64,000 bases of DNA from Phytoseiulus persimilis (taxonomy: Eukaryota; Arthropoda; Arachnida; Mesostigmata; Phytoseiidae). The number at the start of each line of letters is the position of its first letter. Within the stretch, counting starts at the first letter, position 1. The DNA is taken from the NCBI GenBank assembly GCA_037576195.1, contig CM075101.1, positions 1,488,001 through 1,552,000 on the forward strand, in the 5' to 3' direction. The notes below the pieces were generated by a model, which had not been told where the DNA came from, did no database searches, and saw only the letters and a program-made list of their open reading frames with translations. Of this stretch, positions 61,801 through 64,000 are shown one piece after another. The position numbers and the translations under genes are program-made.

Positions 61801-62340
61801 TCGGAAAACGAGTTTAAATCAATTCATTATAAAGCGAGCTCGCGCCAAGAGCTCGCTGCAGAATGGTGAGATGAGGAGTTTCGCCGCTGCGGGATTCCAA
61901 AGACTCGCACCCGAGTTGTCGTTGAGGATGACGGCTCGAATCGGTCTAATGGGGATCGAGGCTCCTTAATCCAGATGCTGGCTGCGCCTGAGCACGAGAG
62001 TTGGGAATGCACGTTTCGATCCAGGACAACCGGACCCTCTGTTCCCAAACTTCCATTGGGGGACGTCTCTGCTCCTCTGCCTTCATGACAGGGAGATGGC
62101 GGAAAGAAAGGATTTGAAGTCCAACGATCGCGCCGACATTGAAGCTGGCTGATTCTGTCGAGATTCGGCCATTCTGTCGGGACAGTCGATCAGAGCGCAA
62201 GATTCCGGGTTTGCGGACTGCGGCAATCGTACCTACTTTTTAGCTGATGGTTCTAATGAAAGCTGGGTCTCGAGGATGTTGTCGAGCGGTGCTGACACAC
62301 ACCAAATAGGACAACATTTTCTGACTCCTATTGATTCGAA
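58841..62340. other. gene-poor spacer
   Basis: No supported gene is present. Near 59.4-59.6 kb one plus frame reads EATALLADGVAKEVPRLLSE and looks protein-like, but it is flanked by stops and has no splice context I trust. The other frames are short and uninformative. Confidence 0.45.
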
Positions 62341-63128
62341 TCGCCGGAGCGCGTCATTCGGGCGCCGGAGTCGATTGGGCGCTGGCGTCAATTGGGCGCC
62401 GGCGTCGCTTGGGCACTGACGTCAATTGGGCTCCGGAGTCGATTGGGCGCCGGCGTCGGTTGGGCGCTGGCTCCAATTGGGCTCCGCCTCTAAGGTGGAC
62501 TCGAGCTTGGAAATATGGTGGCCCTTGTAATATGATTCATCGCGTTCGAAATTCGATGGATGTACAAGAATATCCACTGGAGGGAGATACTTCGCTGAGC
62601 TGAGCGGCTGGCTCGCTCAATGAAACCCGGAAGACTAGCGAAAATCTAGATTTCATCATCATCAACACATCGGAAGCGGAAAATGATCGTACACTGCAAT
62701 CAATGAGTGAAATTGTTTGGAAATTATCTCCGTGGTTCCAATATTGAGCGGACGTGTATTCGAATCCATGCTCAACGGGCGTTTTCTCTCCATTCGCGTA
62801 CTTCCGATGAGGGTCCATTCCTTCCGCGGAACCCTCCAGCCAGCGGAGACCATCGACGCATTTTCAGCAAATTCCCATGTTTGACGAAGCCTTCGACGCC
62901 TTTGACGAAGATCGTCCCTCCAAGGACCTGGAAGGACACGCTCCCACATTGTATGAGTGGGCTCTCCGCGGACGCAGCTGAGTGTATTGTGGGTATGATG
63001 AAAGCACACAGGGACGACCCTGCGCTGGCGCCCAATTGACGCTGGCGCCCAACTGACGCCGGAGCCCATTCGACGCCAGTGCCCAACCGACGCCGGCACC
63101 CAATTGAAGTCAGCGCCCAATTGACGTG
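62341..63128. mobile_element. foldback-like element with 17-bp sub-repeats (copy 2)
   Basis: Seven exact-length 17-bp units of the form GGCGTCAATTGGGCGCC lie at 62366-62484, preceded by a degenerate eighth unit. Six units in the opposite orientation (GGCGCCCAATTGACGCT type) lie at 63027-63128. The 540-bp centre holds no transposase-like frame that I recognise. Tandem sub-repeats forming inverted arms are the architecture of foldback (FB-like) elements. The unit is clearly the one seen at 46482-46760. Confidence 0.82.
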
Positions 63129-64000
63129 CACCGTCGAATCGCATCCACACTGATCTGTCGCTGTCGAGGAGGTCTCGAGCGGATTTGAGATCAATGGAGA
63201 TTTTTGATCGATTCCGAGATCACGCGCGGTAGCTCGTGATTCGTCCGAGAATCCTTGTGGAACAGCCTCGGATCAAAACCCCCTTCGGAATCGATTCTCT
63301 CGTTCGCAGTTGTATGCAGCTAAATAGATGTATTATCCCATTGAGGTAATAAACTATGATGGTCAATGATCAGTCGGACAGTACATGTCGATACAGAATT
63401 GTCTCTTTTCGCGTCATCCATGTGAGAGGATGTTCATTCGTAGATTCATCGAAACCACCACGGAACTAAATGTTTGTATCGGAGCGACCGGCGGTCGCAT
63501 TTTCGTGAGTGAAGTTCCATGTGCCTATCGGTGCTTCGCTCGCCTCCTTCACGATTGAGCAAGCTGGCACGGATTTCGATGAACTGACCAGCGCACCCAC
63601 TCAATCAGTATGCCGTCGACGCCTGCCGATGATCTCTATGCTTCCCTGCAGGTGGAACGAGCTTATTTCGTCCAGACTCCCGAGTGGCTCGCCTCCCGTC
63701 GCTGGGAACGGGTTGCCCCCCTATCATCAGCGGTGGGGTTCGAGGAGCGCGGACCTAGGGCCATCCGTACAGAACGCACCGGTAGTGCTTTTATTAATAA
63801 TGACCACGATACAAATGAATGAATGGACCAATGAGGCCAGAAGCGCTGCAGATATAAATGGAATACCAACTAGAGTAACGGACGGCCACCCGAAGAGTCG
63901 ACCGAATCGGCTGTCAGCTCGCCTGCCCGCTATCCCATCAGTCCGCTGGTGCCGGCGCGCGCCGCTGGTCGGGGCCACTACCGAGAGAAACGGATCTCGG
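63129..64000. other. no gene recognised
   Basis: There is a short plus-strand frame at 63610-63822 and an overlapping minus-strand frame whose product includes one hydrophobic stretch. Neither has supporting motifs, and both may be cut by the window edge. Confidence 0.4.

Overview
The window is nuclear DNA from a multicellular animal. It has seven intron-bearing or long single-exon protein genes with GT-AG introns mostly 70-130 nt long, wide gene-poor spacers, decayed transposons and roughly even base composition. The protein set (NOVA/pasilla-type KH protein, CDC42, SSU72, DIS3L2, TBC1D10, RMI1, an A1CF/RBM46/RBM47-type RNA-binding protein) and the sequence style, especially the pasilla-like NOVA, point to an arthropod. 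Compact introns would suit a mite, but the species is an inference and I could not test it. All exon models are hand-built from splice sites, reading phase and remembered family sequences.

Layout. 1-5.5 kb: two possible gene-end exons and a decayed non-LTR reverse transcriptase fragment. 5.5-8.7 kb: a decayed hAT (ZMYM1-like, DUF4371) transposase on the minus strand. 10.2-13.1 kb: TBC1D10-type Rab GAP (+, 11 exons). 16.2-23.5 kb: DIS3L2 3'-5' exonuclease (+, 27 exons). 23.5-30.7 kb: no firm gene, with two odd open frames near 24.3-25.2 kb. 30.7-32.7 kb: NOVA/pasilla splicing regulator (-), intronless through its coding region. 37.1-38.5 kb: short RMI1 (-, 4 exons). 39.8-41.3 kb: SSU72 phosphatase (+, 6 exons), divergent from RMI1, with a palindromic repeat between them. 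41.9-42.9 kb: a near-palindromic 1.05-kb foldback element with TA ends. 46.5-46.8 kb and 62.3-63.1 kb: two foldback-like elements whose inverted arms are built from the same 17-bp tandem unit. 51.5-52.6 kb: CDC42 (+, 4 exons). 55.7-58.8 kb: three-RRM plus dsRNA-binding-domain protein of the A1CF/RBM46/RBM47 group (+, 12 exons).

The genes do not form an operon or pathway. Four of the seven act in RNA metabolism (DIS3L2 decay, NOVA splicing, SSU72 polymerase II CTD and 3'-end processing, A1CF-like RNA binding). Two serve Rab/Rho GTPase signalling (TBC1D10, CDC42) and one serves genome stability (RMI1). The least ordinary items are the repeat structures: the large foldback element, the 17-bp foldback family and the palindrome in the RMI1-SSU72 promoter region. 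Also notable are the short RMI1, the very long DIS3L2 linker and the intronless NOVA.
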